Below are positions 16,917-25,728 of a DNA stretch of 64,000 nt, piece by piece. Position 1 is the first letter of the stretch. Every line of letters begins with the position of its first letter. The notes below the pieces were generated by a model, which had not been told where the DNA came from, ran no database searches, and worked only from the letters and a program-made list of their open reading frames with translations. The position numbers and the translations under genes were made by a program. The DNA is taken from assembly GCF_031846485.1 (NCBI RefSeq), contig NZ_JAVRHQ010000012.1, forward strand, positions 75,289 through 139,288, read 5' to 3'. The stretch is from Autumnicola tepida (lineage in GTDB: Bacteria > Bacteroidota > Bacteroidia > Flavobacteriales > Flavobacteriaceae).

Positions 16917-18170
16917 TTAAGGTGTTAGGATAGGAACTTTTACCGTAAACGTGGTACCTTTATTTTGCTTACTCACAAAATTGATGCTTCCACCAAGATT
17001 TTCCAGGTGTGTTTTGGCAATATTCAAACCTATCCCTGTACCCTGGTCCAGGAGAGCATTTTCCGCCCGAAAGTAACGTTCAAAAATATGTTTTTGATCT
17101 TTCTCCGGAATTCCGATTCCCTCATCTTCCACCACAAAACTAACCTGTTTTTCTGCCGCTTTCACCCTAAATTTGATTAAGGTATCTTCAGGGGAATATT
17201 TAATGGCATTGCCCAAAAGATTTGAAAGAATAAGCTCCAGTATCTTTTCGTCCTGGTAAAGCATCCTGTCTTCAATATCTTTGGGATAACTAATTTCCTG
17301 CCCGTGCTTTAGGGTAATATTGGCGTTGTAAACCACCTCATTTATAAGCCGCTTCAGGCTGAAGGAAGTGTATTTATACTGGCCTTTCCCGGTTTCAAGC
17401 CGCTCTATGGAAAGAAAGTCATTAAGAATATTGTTTAAATAATGCACCTTATTCCTGATAGTCCCCAGGTGCTTTTCCCGTTTTTCCTGTTGTTCCGTTT
17501 TGGTATATTTCTCAGCCAGAGTAGCTGAAGTCAGGATTCCGCTAAGAGGGGTTTTAAATTCGTGGGAAACAAGGGAAAGAAATTTCGTTTTCAGCTCATT
17601 TAGTTCCTTTTCTTTCTGGAGGGCATCTTTTATTTTACGTTCTGCCGCTTTTCGCTTCTGAATTTCATCTTCAAGATTGAGGTTGACACTTTGAAGTTTT
17701 TCAACACTCTCCTGCAGCTCTTTCGTGCGCACCTGGATTTTTTCTTCTAATTGAGTGTTGAGTTCCCTTATTTGACGTTGGTTTTCTTTACGTACCGTAA
17801 TATCTATAATTAAAGACATCACATATTCTTTCCCGTCTATTTCAAAAGGATTTAGCCCTGCTTCTACCGGGAATTTTGCCCCGTCTTTCTTGAGGCCATG
17901 TAAATCCCGGCCATGCCCCATTTGCCTTTTTTCACTGTTCTTTAAAAAATGGTTAAAATGTTTGCCATGATTAGGCCGGTAATTTCTGGGAATAAGCAAA
18001 TTTAGAGGTTGGCCCAGCAGCTCCCCCTTCTCATAACCAAACATAATTTCTGCAGCTCCGTTTGCAGCTATTACCGTCTGGGAAGCATCTACTACAATAA
18101 TCCCTTCTGAAGCGGCCTCAAAAAGTACATTGAAAACATTTTTATTCTTAAAAAAGTCGTTTTGCTCCAC
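16917..18170 (-). CDS. Soluble PAS-domain sensor histidine kinase
   Basis: 417 aa with no membrane helix: PAS domain (about 10-130), a long coiled coil (about 130-190), HisKA with phospho-acceptor His203 in SHEFKTPL, and HATPase with N box NLLGNAIKYSP, G1 DEGIGIPEKD, F box FERYFRAENAL and G2 GTGIGLNIAK. The PAS sequence (GRDLHGLKKDGAKFPVE) resembles FixL-type PAS, but by my hand alignment the residue at the FixL proximal haem His position is Arg, so direct haem binding is doubtful. First gene of the kinase-regulator pair; its signal is a cytosolic one, possibly redox or oxygen. Confidence 0.93.
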   Translation of the reverse strand: MEQNDFFKNKNVFNVLFEAASEGIIVVDASQTVIAANGAAEIMFGYEKGELLGQPLNLLIPRNYRPNHGKHFNHFLKNSEKRQMGHGRDLHGLKKDGAKFPVEAGLNPFEIDGKEYVMSLIIDITVRKENQRQIRELNTQLEEKIQVRTKELQESVEKLQSVNLNLEDEIQKRKAAERKIKDALQKEKELNELKTKFLSLVSHEFKTPLSGILTSATLAEKYTKTEQQEKREKHLGTIRNKVHYLNNILNDFLSIERLETGKGQYKYTSFSLKRLINEVVYNANITLKHGQEISYPKDIEDRMLYQDEKILELILSNLLGNAIKYSPEDTLIKFRVKAAEKQVSFVVEDEGIGIPEKDQKHIFERYFRAENALLDQGTGIGLNIAKTHLENLGGSINFVSKQNKGTTFTVKVPILTP

Positions 18171-18390
18171 CAGGATTTACTTTCTCACGAAAATACAAAA
18201 GCCAGGAATAAAATGAGAATCTATATTCACCTTTCCGCAGAAATTTCTCCCGTCATCCTTTTCCCTTCACTCTACTGAAGCAGATGGCTTTCAACAGGAA
18301 GGTTCATTTAACTAAGACACTATGATTAACTCCTAAAGAATATTTTCTGCATCGACTGGAAAAACTTTTTGCTCAACCCTCTGAAAACAT
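18171..18390. other. Intergenic, upstream of the kinase
   Basis: No open frame or RNA recognised. It must hold the kinase promoter on the minus strand, but no full TAnnTTTG element is visible. Confidence 0.5.
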
Positions 18391-18420
18391 AAAACCGAAC
18401 TGTTTTCACAATTCGGTTTC
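18391..18420 (-). terminator. Terminator-like hairpin beside the decayed tRNA copy
   Basis: AAACCGAA / TTCGGTTT, 8-bp stem, loop 12 bases. It stands to the tRNA-like fragment at 18424 exactly as the terminator at 18509 stands to the intact tRNA-Gln. Confidence 0.6.
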
Positions 18421-18423
18421 ACA

Positions 18424-18445
18424 TTTTTGTTGGCCTGCTAAGGCT
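18424..18445 (-). repeat. Second, degenerate copy of the tRNA-Gln 3' end
   Basis: The bases TTTTTGTTGGCCTGCTAAGG (plus strand) repeat those at 18541-18561 covering the tRNA-Gln acceptor stem and flank, with two changes. The rest of the tRNA is not recognisable upstream of it (18446-18500), so this is a remnant rather than a working tRNA. Confidence 0.55.
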
Positions 18446-18508
18446 TCTCCATCTTCCGCCTTCGCTACAATCGGGATAAATTATCGCCCATTATTTTTTA
18501 AAAAAGCA

Positions 18509-18538
18509 AAATCCGGTTTCAATCTTGAAACCGGATTT
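18509..18538 (-). terminator. tRNA-Gln terminator
   Basis: A perfect 12-bp stem AAATCCGGTTTC / GAAACCGGATTT with a 6-base loop; on the minus strand it is followed by TGCTTTTTT. It starts 8 bases past the 3' end of the tRNA. Confidence 0.9.
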
Positions 18539-18545
18539 CTTTTTG

Positions 18546-18618
18546 TTGGCCTACTAGGGCTCGAACCTAGACTCTTCTGGACCAAAACCAGACGTGTTGC
18601 CAGTTACACCATAGGCCA
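18546..18618 (-). tRNA. tRNA-Gln (anticodon UUG)
   Basis: 73 nt without an encoded CCA. Acceptor stem TGGCCTA/TAGGCCA, discriminator A, anticodon arm TCTGG-TTTTGGT-CCAGA with anticodon TTG, T arm CTAGG-TTCGAGC-CCTAG. Read on the minus strand; the whole structure folds without mismatches in these stems. Followed by a strong terminator. Confidence 0.97.
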
Positions 18619-18888
18619 ATGCTTAAATGCGGATGCAAATTTAAAACAAACTTCTTTTTACACAAACAATTTTTAAAAAAATTAAAGAAAAAACTTCAAA
18701 TTTCTTCCGAAGAGATTTTGGTACAGGAAATGAGGTGCTATATAATTGTATATAAAAGGAAAAATATTTTGTTTTAAACTCCGTTAATCAGGCATTCATA
18801 TATTTATTATTAAATTCGCCACATTATATTATTATACCTGCAGGACATTCTGCTAGGCAAACACAATGAGATTCAAGCTTAGACAATA
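18619..18888. other. AT-rich intergenic region before the DUF2723 gene
   Basis: No gene seen. It holds the divergent promoters of tRNA-Gln and the DUF2723 gene; TATATAATTGTATATA near 18739 is a short AT palindrome. No clean TAnnTTTG element found. Confidence 0.5.
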
Positions 18889-21800
18889 ATGACAGATTTT
18901 AATTTTGGCAAGTGGAACAAAATACTGGGATGGCTGGTATTCACGATTGCCCTTGCCACTTATAGTTCAACCCTGGAGCCTACCGCAAGTTTTTGGGATG
19001 CGGGAGAATATATTGCAACCTCTGCCAATCTTGAAGTCGGCCACCCGCCCGGGGCACCGTTTTACCAGATGATGGGCGCTTTTTTTTCCACTTTTGCGCC
19101 AGATAACAGCAAAGTCGCCTTAATGGTTAACTTCATGTCTGGCCTGGCAAGTGCTTTCACCATTCTGTTTATGTTCTGGTCTATCACTTTGTTACTTCTA
19201 AAAATCACCGGGCCTGTCGCTAAAATTTCAACTTCAAAGAAGATGGCCATCCTGGGCAGTTCTATGGTTGGCTCACTTGCTTTTACCTTTACAGACAGTT
19301 TTTGGTTTAGCGCCGTAGAAGCCGAAGTTTACGCCATGGCCTCCTGTTTTATGGCTGTTATGTTTTATCTGGGGCTGCTGTGGGAAAGAGACATGTTTAA
19401 ACCCAGGGGCCACCGTTGGCTGATTTTGATAAGCCTTGTAATAGGACTTTCTTTTGGAGTGCATTTTCTTAGTCTCCTCACAATTCCCGCCATTGGCTTC
19501 CTTTACTTCTTTAAAAACTATAAGAAAGTCACCGTTAAGAACTTCATAATCGCTAATTTCGTCGTGGTGGCAGTACTATTGTTCATTTTTAAACTTTTGT
19601 TGCCTTACACGCTTACCTTTTTTGCAGCTTCAGAAGTATTCTTCACTAACTCTCTGGGCATGCCGTTTAATACGGGAACAATTATCGCATTCCTGGTAAT
19701 TATAGCTGCTTTTTACTTCGGAATAAACTATACCCGCAAAAAGAATTATTATCAGCTAAATACGCTTTTCCTCTGCATCCTGTTTATCCTGATTGGTTTT
19801 TCCAGCTGGATTATGCTGCCTATCCGTTCCAACGCTCCCACAGTAATCAACGAGAACAGTCCCGATAATGCCCGGGAACTGCTGGCATATTATAACCGGG
19901 AACAATACGGGGAAACCCACCTTTTTTACGGCCCTCAATGGTCTGAAATGTATTCCGGACTGGACGAGGACAATCCTTATATGGATGCCAAGCCTAAATA
20001 TGAAAAAAATGAAGAGCTGGGCAAATACGTAATTGTTAATGATTACAAGAACGCAAGGCAGAATTTAGATGACGATCATAAGGCCTTTCTCCCAAGAATG
20101 TGGAGCACAGAACATGCTGTGAATTATATGGAATTCACCGGGCCGCTGGATTTCACGGTAAAACCGGAATACCAGGGAGAACAACAGTTAATGCAGGCCA
20201 TTAATGAGTTTCGAACCAGTTATTCCCGGGGACAGCTTACCAATGAAGATTACCACAATTTCCTGCGCCGTTTCAGCGATTATATAAATGTCGAAAAACC
20301 ATCCTTCGCTTCCAATATCGCCTACCTGCTGGAATACCAGATTGGCTATATGTACTGGCGCTATTTTATGTGGAATTTCGTGGGGCGGCAGGACGATATC
20401 CAGGGAAAATATACCGATATGAATGGAAACTGGATTAGCGGTATAGACTTTATAGATAAAATGCATGTAGGGCCGCAGGAAAACCTGCCCAGTGACGCTT
20501 TAAACAATGATGCCCGAAACACCTATTATTTCCTTCCGCTGATCTTAGGGTTAATCGGCTTTGTTTTTCAGCTTAAAAGGGATAAAAATAGTTTTTGGGT
20601 GTTACTGGTATTTTTCCTTTTTACCGGGATCGCCTTAAAAATCTACCTGAACGAGCGGCCCTTTGAACCCAGAGAACGGGATTATGCCCTGGTAGGTTCT
20701 TTTTACGTTTTTGCCATCTGGATTGGCTTTGGGGTTTATGCTCTTATAGATAAGCTAAAAGCTTTTGTGAAGCCAAAAATTGCCGTTCCTGTAGTAGTAA
20801 TTGCAACGCTTCTTGCCGTGCCAACGCTTATGGCCAGTGAAAACTGGGATGATCACGATCGTTCCAATAAATTTACCGCGCTTGCCATGGCCAAGATGTA
20901 CCTGGATTCGGTTGAAGAAAATGGGATAATTTTTACTATTGGGGATAATGATACCTTCGCCCTCTGGTATGCCCAGCAGGTCGAAAAATATCGTACAGAT
21001 GTACGGGTGATCAATACCAGCCTCTTCGCCACCGACTGGTATATAGACCAGATGAAACGCAAGGCTTTTGAGAGTGATGCAATTCCCTCGCAACTGAGCC
21101 ATGACTTTTACACCGGAAAAAATGATGCTATTTTCCTTGAACAGCGTACCAATGACACCCTGGAAATAGGCACATGGCTAAATTTTATCCAAAGCGACGA
21201 TCCACGCACCAAGGCTGAACTTCAGGGAGGGCAGTCGGTAAATACTTACCCAACTCAGTTCGTGAGGATCCCTGTTGACAAACAGGCGGTGTTGGAAAAC
21301 GGAATTGTTCAGCAGGATGAAGCGGGAGAAATTGTAGACCACATAGACATTAAAATAGATGGCAGGGTACTTTATAAGAATCGCCTCATGATGTTGGATA
21401 TAATTGCCAACAATAACTGGGAACGCCCTATCTACTTCACGGGCGGCAGTTTTGGGGATGAAGATTACCTGTGGATGAAGGATTATCTTCAGCTGGAAGG
21501 TGTGGCATATAAGCTCGTGCCAATCCGCACGCCGGTAGACCCGCGTAATCCTTTTGATATGGGAAGGGTGAATACCGAAAAAATGTACAACATCGTCAAG
21601 AACTGGGATTGGGGCAATATGGGAGATCCTGATATTTATCATGATCCTGAAACCCGAAAAAATGCCATTACTTACAGAAGCAACCTGGCAAGACTGGTAG
21701 AAAACCTGCTCAGGGAAGAAGATACTACCGCCGCAAGGGAGATTCTTGATCTTGCTATGGAGAAAATGCCAATAGATGAATATGGCTATTATTCACTCCT

Positions 21801-22203
21801 GGAACCTTACATAAACGGTTATTATGAAGTAAATGAACCAGAAAGAGCAAGGGAAATCTGGGAGCAGGTAGCACAGAAATACCAAGAAAACCTGAAGTAT
21901 TATAGTAGCTGGGACCTGGACCGGCAGTATCGTTATGCGGATGAAATTATCTCTAACATTGAGCGTTACCGCAGCCTGGTGGATCTCCTCGTAAGACAAC
22001 AGGATGAAGAGATTGTTCGGGAAAAAGCTGAAGAATTTAATGAATACCTAAGAATGTTCAGGCATTTCTATGCAGAGGAAGAAGAAATTCCGGCAACCAA
22101 CCCTCAGCAGGAAATAATTGAAGAACAATTTGACCCCGAGATGAACCCGCAGGGCAGGATAGATTCATTGCCCATAGATTCTCTGGAAGAAATTGAACAA
22201 TAA
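18889..22203 (+). CDS. DUF2723 membrane glycosyltransferase-like protein (protein O-mannosyltransferase/TMEM260-like)
   Basis: A very large (1104 aa) polytopic protein: about eleven membrane helices in residues 10-300 and four to five more near 550-640, then a large soluble region with helical TPR-like repeats (about 950-1050) and an acidic tail. Early signature TLEPTASFWDAGEYIATSA and GHPPGAPFYQMMGAF matches DUF2723, related to the GT-C fold and to eukaryotic TMEM260 (GT117 O-mannosyltransferase). The Asp in FWDAGE is the expected loop-1 catalytic-type residue of GT-C enzymes. A role in transferring mannose from a polyprenol carrier to exported proteins is inferred; a polyprenol-phosphate mannose synthase gene lies at 56448. 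Confidence 0.8.
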   Translation: MTDFNFGKWNKILGWLVFTIALATYSSTLEPTASFWDAGEYIATSANLEVGHPPGAPFYQMMGAFFSTFAPDNSKVALMVNFMSGLASAFTILFMFWSITLLLLKITGPVAKISTSKKMAILGSSMVGSLAFTFTDSFWFSAVEAEVYAMASCFMAVMFYLGLLWERDMFKPRGHRWLILISLVIGLSFGVHFLSLLTIPAIGFLYFFKNYKKVTVKNFIIANFVVVAVLLFIFKLLLPYTLTFFAASEVFFTNSLGMPFNTGTIIAFLVIIAAFYFGINYTRKKNYYQLNTLFLCILFILIGFSSWIMLPIRSNAPTVINENSPDNARELLAYYNREQYGETHLFYGPQWSEMYSGLDEDNPYMDAKPKYEKNEELGKYVIVNDYKNARQNLDDDHKAFLPRMWSTEHAVNYMEFTGPLDFTVKPEYQGEQQLMQAINEFRTSYSRGQLTNEDYHNFLRRFSDYINVEKPSFASNIAYLLEYQIGYMYWRYFMWNFVGRQDDIQGKYTDMNGNWISGIDFIDKMHVGPQENLPSDALNNDARNTYYFLPLILGLIGFVFQLKRDKNSFWVLLVFFLFTGIALKIYLNERPFEPRERDYALVGSFYVFAIWIGFGVYALIDKLKAFVKPKIAVPVVVIATLLAVPTLMASENWDDHDRSNKFTALAMAKMYLDSVEENGIIFTIGDNDTFALWYAQQVEKYRTDVRVINTSLFATDWYIDQMKRKAFESDAIPSQLSHDFYTGKNDAIFLEQRTNDTLEIGTWLNFIQSDDPRTKAELQGGQSVNTYPTQFVRIPVDKQAVLENGIVQQDEAGEIVDHIDIKIDGRVLYKNRLMMLDIIANNNWERPIYFTGGSFGDEDYLWMKDYLQLEGVAYKLVPIRTPVDPRNPFDMGRVNTEKMYNIVKNWDWGNMGDPDIYHDPETRKNAITYRSNLARLVENLLREEDTTAAREILDLAMEKMPIDEYGYYSLLEPYINGYYEVNEPERAREIWEQVAQKYQENLKYYSSWDLDRQYRYADEIISNIERYRSLVDLLVRQQDEEIVREKAEEFNEYLRMFRHFYAEEEEIPATNPQQEIIEEQFDPEMNPQGRIDSLPIDSLEEIEQ

Positions 22204-22210
22204 AGCTGAT

Positions 22211-22257
22211 ATTGTCACAAATCTGCCAATTCTATTCGTGGATTTGTGGCAATTTTA
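22211..22257 (+). terminator. Possible terminator after DUF2723
   Basis: ATTG-T-CACAAATC pairs with GATTTGTG-G-CAAT, then TTTTA. Stem good, loop long (17 bases), T tract short. Confidence 0.5.
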
Positions 22258-22276
22258 GCACCTGCCCTTCCTGCTC

Positions 22277-22966
22277 ATGAAGAAATTCCTGGTAAAATAT
22301 CCTGCGGTTCTTAAATGGCTTTATCCTAAAAGAAAAACGCGGTTTAAAAATGCCAATATCATTTACCTCACTTTTGATGATGGCCCTGTTCCTGAAGTGA
22401 CAACCTGGGTTTTGGACCTTCTGAAGAACTTTAATGCCAAAGCCACTTTCTTCTGCATAGGCGATAATGTTCAGAAACATCCCGATATCTTCAGAAGAAT
22501 TATTGCTGAAGGACACACTGTAGGAAATCATACTTACAACCACCTCAACGGCTGGAAAACTTCCACTTTAGAATATATCAAAAATACCTTTCGGGCTGAA
22601 GAAATTATGAATGCTGAAGCAATAGAAAAGGGAAAAAGTAAAAGAGGGAATGACAAAACTAAAACCTCAGAACTACGAACTACAAACTTTAAATTCTTCC
22701 GCCCGCCTTACGGAAAAATAAAAAACAGCCAGGCACGCAAGCTTTCAAAAGCAGGATATACAATTGTAATGTGGGATATTATCAGCTATGATTTTAATCG
22801 GGGTTTACCTGAAGAAGAATGCCTTCAGAATGTGCTTAAATTTTCAAGAGAAGGCAGTATCGTAGTTTTTCACGACAGCCGGAAAGCATTTAAAAATTTA
22901 AAAAAAGTTTTGCCCAAGGTGCTGGAATATTTCAGTAGCAAAGGCTACAAATTCAGCAGTATTTAA
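22277..22966 (+). CDS. Polysaccharide deacetylase (CE4, NodB domain)
   Basis: A 229-residue deacetylase with the five CE4 motifs: TFDDGP (about 31-36; catalytic base and metal Asp), HTVGNHTYNH (metal His pair), RPPYG, MWDIISYDF, and VVFHDS. Likely removes acetyl groups from peptidoglycan or cell-surface polysaccharide. Residues about 114-139 form an unusual Lys/Thr-rich insertion between the second and third motifs; the DNA there looks like intergenic low-complexity repeat (see findings). A basic N-terminus without a clear signal peptide leaves location uncertain. Its stop overlaps that of the convergent thioredoxin-like gene. Confidence 0.9.
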   Translation: MKKFLVKYPAVLKWLYPKRKTRFKNANIIYLTFDDGPVPEVTTWVLDLLKNFNAKATFFCIGDNVQKHPDIFRRIIAEGHTVGNHTYNHLNGWKTSTLEYIKNTFRAEEIMNAEAIEKGKSKRGNDKTKTSELRTTNFKFFRPPYGKIKNSQARKLSKAGYTIVMWDIISYDFNRGLPEEECLQNVLKFSREGSIVVFHDSRKAFKNLKKVLPKVLEYFSSKGYKFSSI

Positions 22967-23259
22967 GCATATTCCTGAAGCAGGTCTATAAGTGTATTGG
23001 CATCCTGTTCCCCGCTTTGTCTCCACTTCATCTCCCCGTCTTTATAGATCATCAAGGTAGGTAATATTTTTACCCTAAGCGCTTCAGCAAGCTGCGCATT
23101 CTTGTCTACATCTATTTTGATAACTTTCGCTTTATCGCCTAAAGCCGCCGCAACATCCCGGAGTATAGGATGCATAGCTTTTGAAGACTCATTCCAGTCA
23201 GTAAAAAAATCTAAAAGAACAGGAATATTTAAATCTACTAACTCCCCAAATTTTGACAT
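22963..23259 (-). CDS. Thioredoxin-like protein lacking the CxxC site
   Basis: A 98-residue thioredoxin fold with the active-site loop WNESSK in place of WCGPCK, so it has no redox cysteines; no Cys is present anywhere. The other fold marks remain: VLLDFFTDW, KIDVDKN and the cis-proline loop KILPTLMIY, plus WRQSG shared with the intact thioredoxin at 14701. It cannot act as a dithiol reductase. Roles of such proteins in other systems are chaperone-like or structural; none can be assigned here. Preserved open frame and conserved core argue for a working gene, not a pseudogene. Confidence 0.88.
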   Translation of the reverse strand: MSKFGELVDLNIPVLLDFFTDWNESSKAMHPILRDVAAALGDKAKVIKIDVDKNAQLAEALRVKILPTLMIYKDGEMKWRQSGEQDANTLIDLLQEYA

Positions 23260-23332
23260 ATAAAGCGACTTTTATAATCTTCCGGAAAATCCCGAAATCA
23301 GATCCATTATCAAATATAATAATTTCCCTTTA

Positions 23333-24556
23333 CTAAGCAGGTTTAGGCCCCTTTTTTAGCTCAATTACGGTAATCTCAGGCCATATTCCCACTCTCCCGG
23401 GATATGCCAGGAACCCGAACCCCCGGTTTACGTTAATTGCCCTTCCCAAATCTTCGTAAACTCCTGCCCAATGCTTGTACCGGTACTGCACCGGGCTCCA
23501 CTTAATCCAGCCTGGGATCTCAATTCCAAATTGCATCCCGTGCGTATGGCCACTTAACGTAAGCTGGTAGTGCCTATCGTTATATCTTACCTTTTCTTCC
23601 CAATGCGAAGGATCATGGCTTAGCAGAATTTTAAACTCTTTTGCACTTAAACCCGCTCCTGCCTTGTCCAGATCTCCTTTCTTTTTAAATCCACCAGCTC
23701 CCCAGTTTTCAACTCCAACCAGGGCAATTTTTTCTCCATTCCTTTCAAGAAAACGATGCTCGTTAAGCAGTAAATCCCAACCCATTTCGGCATGAATGTT
23801 CTTTAGTCTTTCCAGATTGGCTTCTTTTGCCGCGGCACTTTCCCACTCAATATAATCTCCGTAATCATGGTTTCCAAGGATGGAAAAAACGCCATCCGGT
23901 GCGTTTATGGATGAAAATAGTTGTTTCCAGCCTTCCATTTCAGAAGCTTTGTTGTTCACCAAATCGCCGGTAAAAAAGATCACATCACTCTGCTGCTGCT
24001 TCAGCAGGTCTACCCCATATTTAATTTTTTCATGATTATCAAAACTGCCGCTGTGAATATCGCTAATCTGGCTAATACGGTACCCATCAAAAGCAGCGGG
24101 CAAATCCTCAAAATACATGGTATGTTTCAAAACCCTGAAGTTATACCTTCCTTTGTACATCCCGTAAAGCACCGAAGCAAATGGAATGGCGGCCAGCCCC
24201 AGCGCCACCTGACTTATAAATTTTCTTCTCGACGGGAGGCTAAAGTCATTGCCGGTATTTCCAACTTTTCTAACTGTACCCAAAACCAGCCTTCCTACAT
24301 CTTCTCCCAACATAAAGATGAAGAAGATAAGTTTTGGCAAAAAGAACACTAGAAAAAAACCTATAGCGTAGGATTTGGCGCCAGCCCAGCCTTCCCCACT
24401 TCCAGTATTAAACTGGTAAATGATATTAGCCAACACAGCCAGTGAAAAGAACAAATAAATATAATAAACCCACGAATACCTGCTAATGGTTCTGAAGACC
24501 TGGTAAGCATAGATATCCAGCAGGACGTAAACAACCACAAAAATGACCCAACGCAT
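23333..24556 (-). CDS. Membrane-anchored metallophosphoesterase (YkuE/YaeI-like)
   Basis: 407 aa: three membrane helices (about 3-20, 28-50, 64-85), then SRRKFISQ and a further hydrophobic stretch (about 110-135), then the calcineurin-like domain with SDIH, FFTGDLVNN, LGNHDYGD, LSHDPSHW and SGHTHGMQFG. In the family these enzymes hydrolyse lipid-linked or UDP-linked phosphoesters at the membrane surface; substrate not predictable. The internal Arg-Arg motif looks like a Tat signal placed after transmembrane helices. Confidence 0.88.
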   Translation of the reverse strand: MRWVIFVVVYVLLDIYAYQVFRTISRYSWVYYIYLFFSLAVLANIIYQFNTGSGEGWAGAKSYAIGFFLVFFLPKLIFFIFMLGEDVGRLVLGTVRKVGNTGNDFSLPSRRKFISQVALGLAAIPFASVLYGMYKGRYNFRVLKHTMYFEDLPAAFDGYRISQISDIHSGSFDNHEKIKYGVDLLKQQQSDVIFFTGDLVNNKASEMEGWKQLFSSINAPDGVFSILGNHDYGDYIEWESAAAKEANLERLKNIHAEMGWDLLLNEHRFLERNGEKIALVGVENWGAGGFKKKGDLDKAGAGLSAKEFKILLSHDPSHWEEKVRYNDRHYQLTLSGHTHGMQFGIEIPGWIKWSPVQYRYKHWAGVYEDLGRAINVNRGFGFLAYPGRVGIWPEITVIELKKGPKPA

Positions 24557-24742
24557 GAAATTTCAGTTTTCGGCAAAGATAATTCTTAAGAACCCTTCCT
24601 ATGTAAATTATCTGATTTTTAATCCGATAACGAAATAAGCAATTTTTATGCAAAAACAATCTTTCTTATCGCATAATTGGGCTTGTGTAATTAAAGCCGA
24701 AAGACTAACTTCTCGCCCGTTTAAAAACGCGTCTGCCGCCTG

Positions 24743-25711
24743 ATGAAAAGAAGAAATTTTATTAAAACCACAGGAATGTCAGCTGCCGCCTTCGCCGCGA
24801 CTCCGTCAGTTAGTTTAAAATCTTTAAATCCTTTTTCCACAATGCAAAACACCCCAATAAGTATCGCGACCTGGAATTTTCAAAAAGCCACCAAAAAAGC
24901 CGGAGAAATGTTATTCCAGGGAGCCAATGCGCTGGATGCGGTAGAACAGGGTGTGCGGGTAGAAGAGGCAAATCTCAAAAACACCACTGTGGGAAATGGC
25001 GGTGCGCCAGACAGGGATGGGAATGTTACCCTGGATGCATGCATTATGTCCCCGGAAGGCGATGCCGGCGCTGTAGTTTATCTGAAGCATATTGCCCACC
25101 CTGTTTCAGTAGCCCGAAAGGTAATGGAAGAAACGCCACACGTGATGCTTGCCGGCGAAGGAGCCTTGCAATTCGCTTTAGAAAATGGTTTTGAGAAGGT
25201 GGATCTTTTAACCGAAGAATCAGAAAAAGAATGGAAACAATGGCTGGAGCATAAACATTACAAGCCAATAATCAATATAGAGAATCATGACACAATTGGC
25301 ATGTTGTGCATAGACGAAAAAGGTGATATCGCCGGAGCATGCACCACTTCTGGCCTTGCTTATAAAATGAACGGCCGCGTGGGGGATTCTCCAATTATTG
25401 GCGCCGGATTGTACCTGGACAACGAGATTGGCGGAGCTGTTGCCACCGGAATGGGAGAAGCAGTAATGAAAAGCGTTGGCAGTTTTTTAATTGTAGAATT
25501 AATGCGCCAGGGAAAATCTCCCCAGGAAGCCTGTGAAATTGCCGTAAAAAGGATTGTAGCACAAAACAGAAATTATGAGGATTTCCAGGTTGCCTTTGTA
25601 GCGCTTAACAAAAAAGGGGAAGTGGGTTCCTATTGTATTCATAAAGGTTTCTCCTATGCAAAATATCAAAACGGGGAAATTTCAAATAACCCCAGTCAAT
25701 TTTATATCTAA
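24743..25711 (+). CDS. N4-(beta-N-acetylglucosaminyl)-L-asparaginase (glycosylasparaginase)
   Basis: Ntn-hydrolase that cleaves the GlcNAc-Asn bond left after N-glycan breakdown. 322 aa, synthesised as a precursor that self-cleaves before Thr184 in NHD-TIGMLCID; the family pattern VGNGGAPDRDGNVTLDA and GEGALQFALENGF are present, as are RVGDSPIIGAG and ATGMGEAVMKSVG of the beta chain. The N-terminus MKRRNFIKTTGMSAAAFAA is a Tat signal, so the folded enzyme is exported to the periplasm. Seventeen bases before a sugar permease, with which it probably forms an operon for use of glycoprotein glycans. Confidence 0.93.
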   Translation: MKRRNFIKTTGMSAAAFAATPSVSLKSLNPFSTMQNTPISIATWNFQKATKKAGEMLFQGANALDAVEQGVRVEEANLKNTTVGNGGAPDRDGNVTLDACIMSPEGDAGAVVYLKHIAHPVSVARKVMEETPHVMLAGEGALQFALENGFEKVDLLTEESEKEWKQWLEHKHYKPIINIENHDTIGMLCIDEKGDIAGACTTSGLAYKMNGRVGDSPIIGAGLYLDNEIGGAVATGMGEAVMKSVGSFLIVELMRQGKSPQEACEIAVKRIVAQNRNYEDFQVAFVALNKKGEVGSYCIHKGFSYAKYQNGEISNNPSQFYI

Positions 25712-25728
25712 ACCAAGAATTAAATTAA

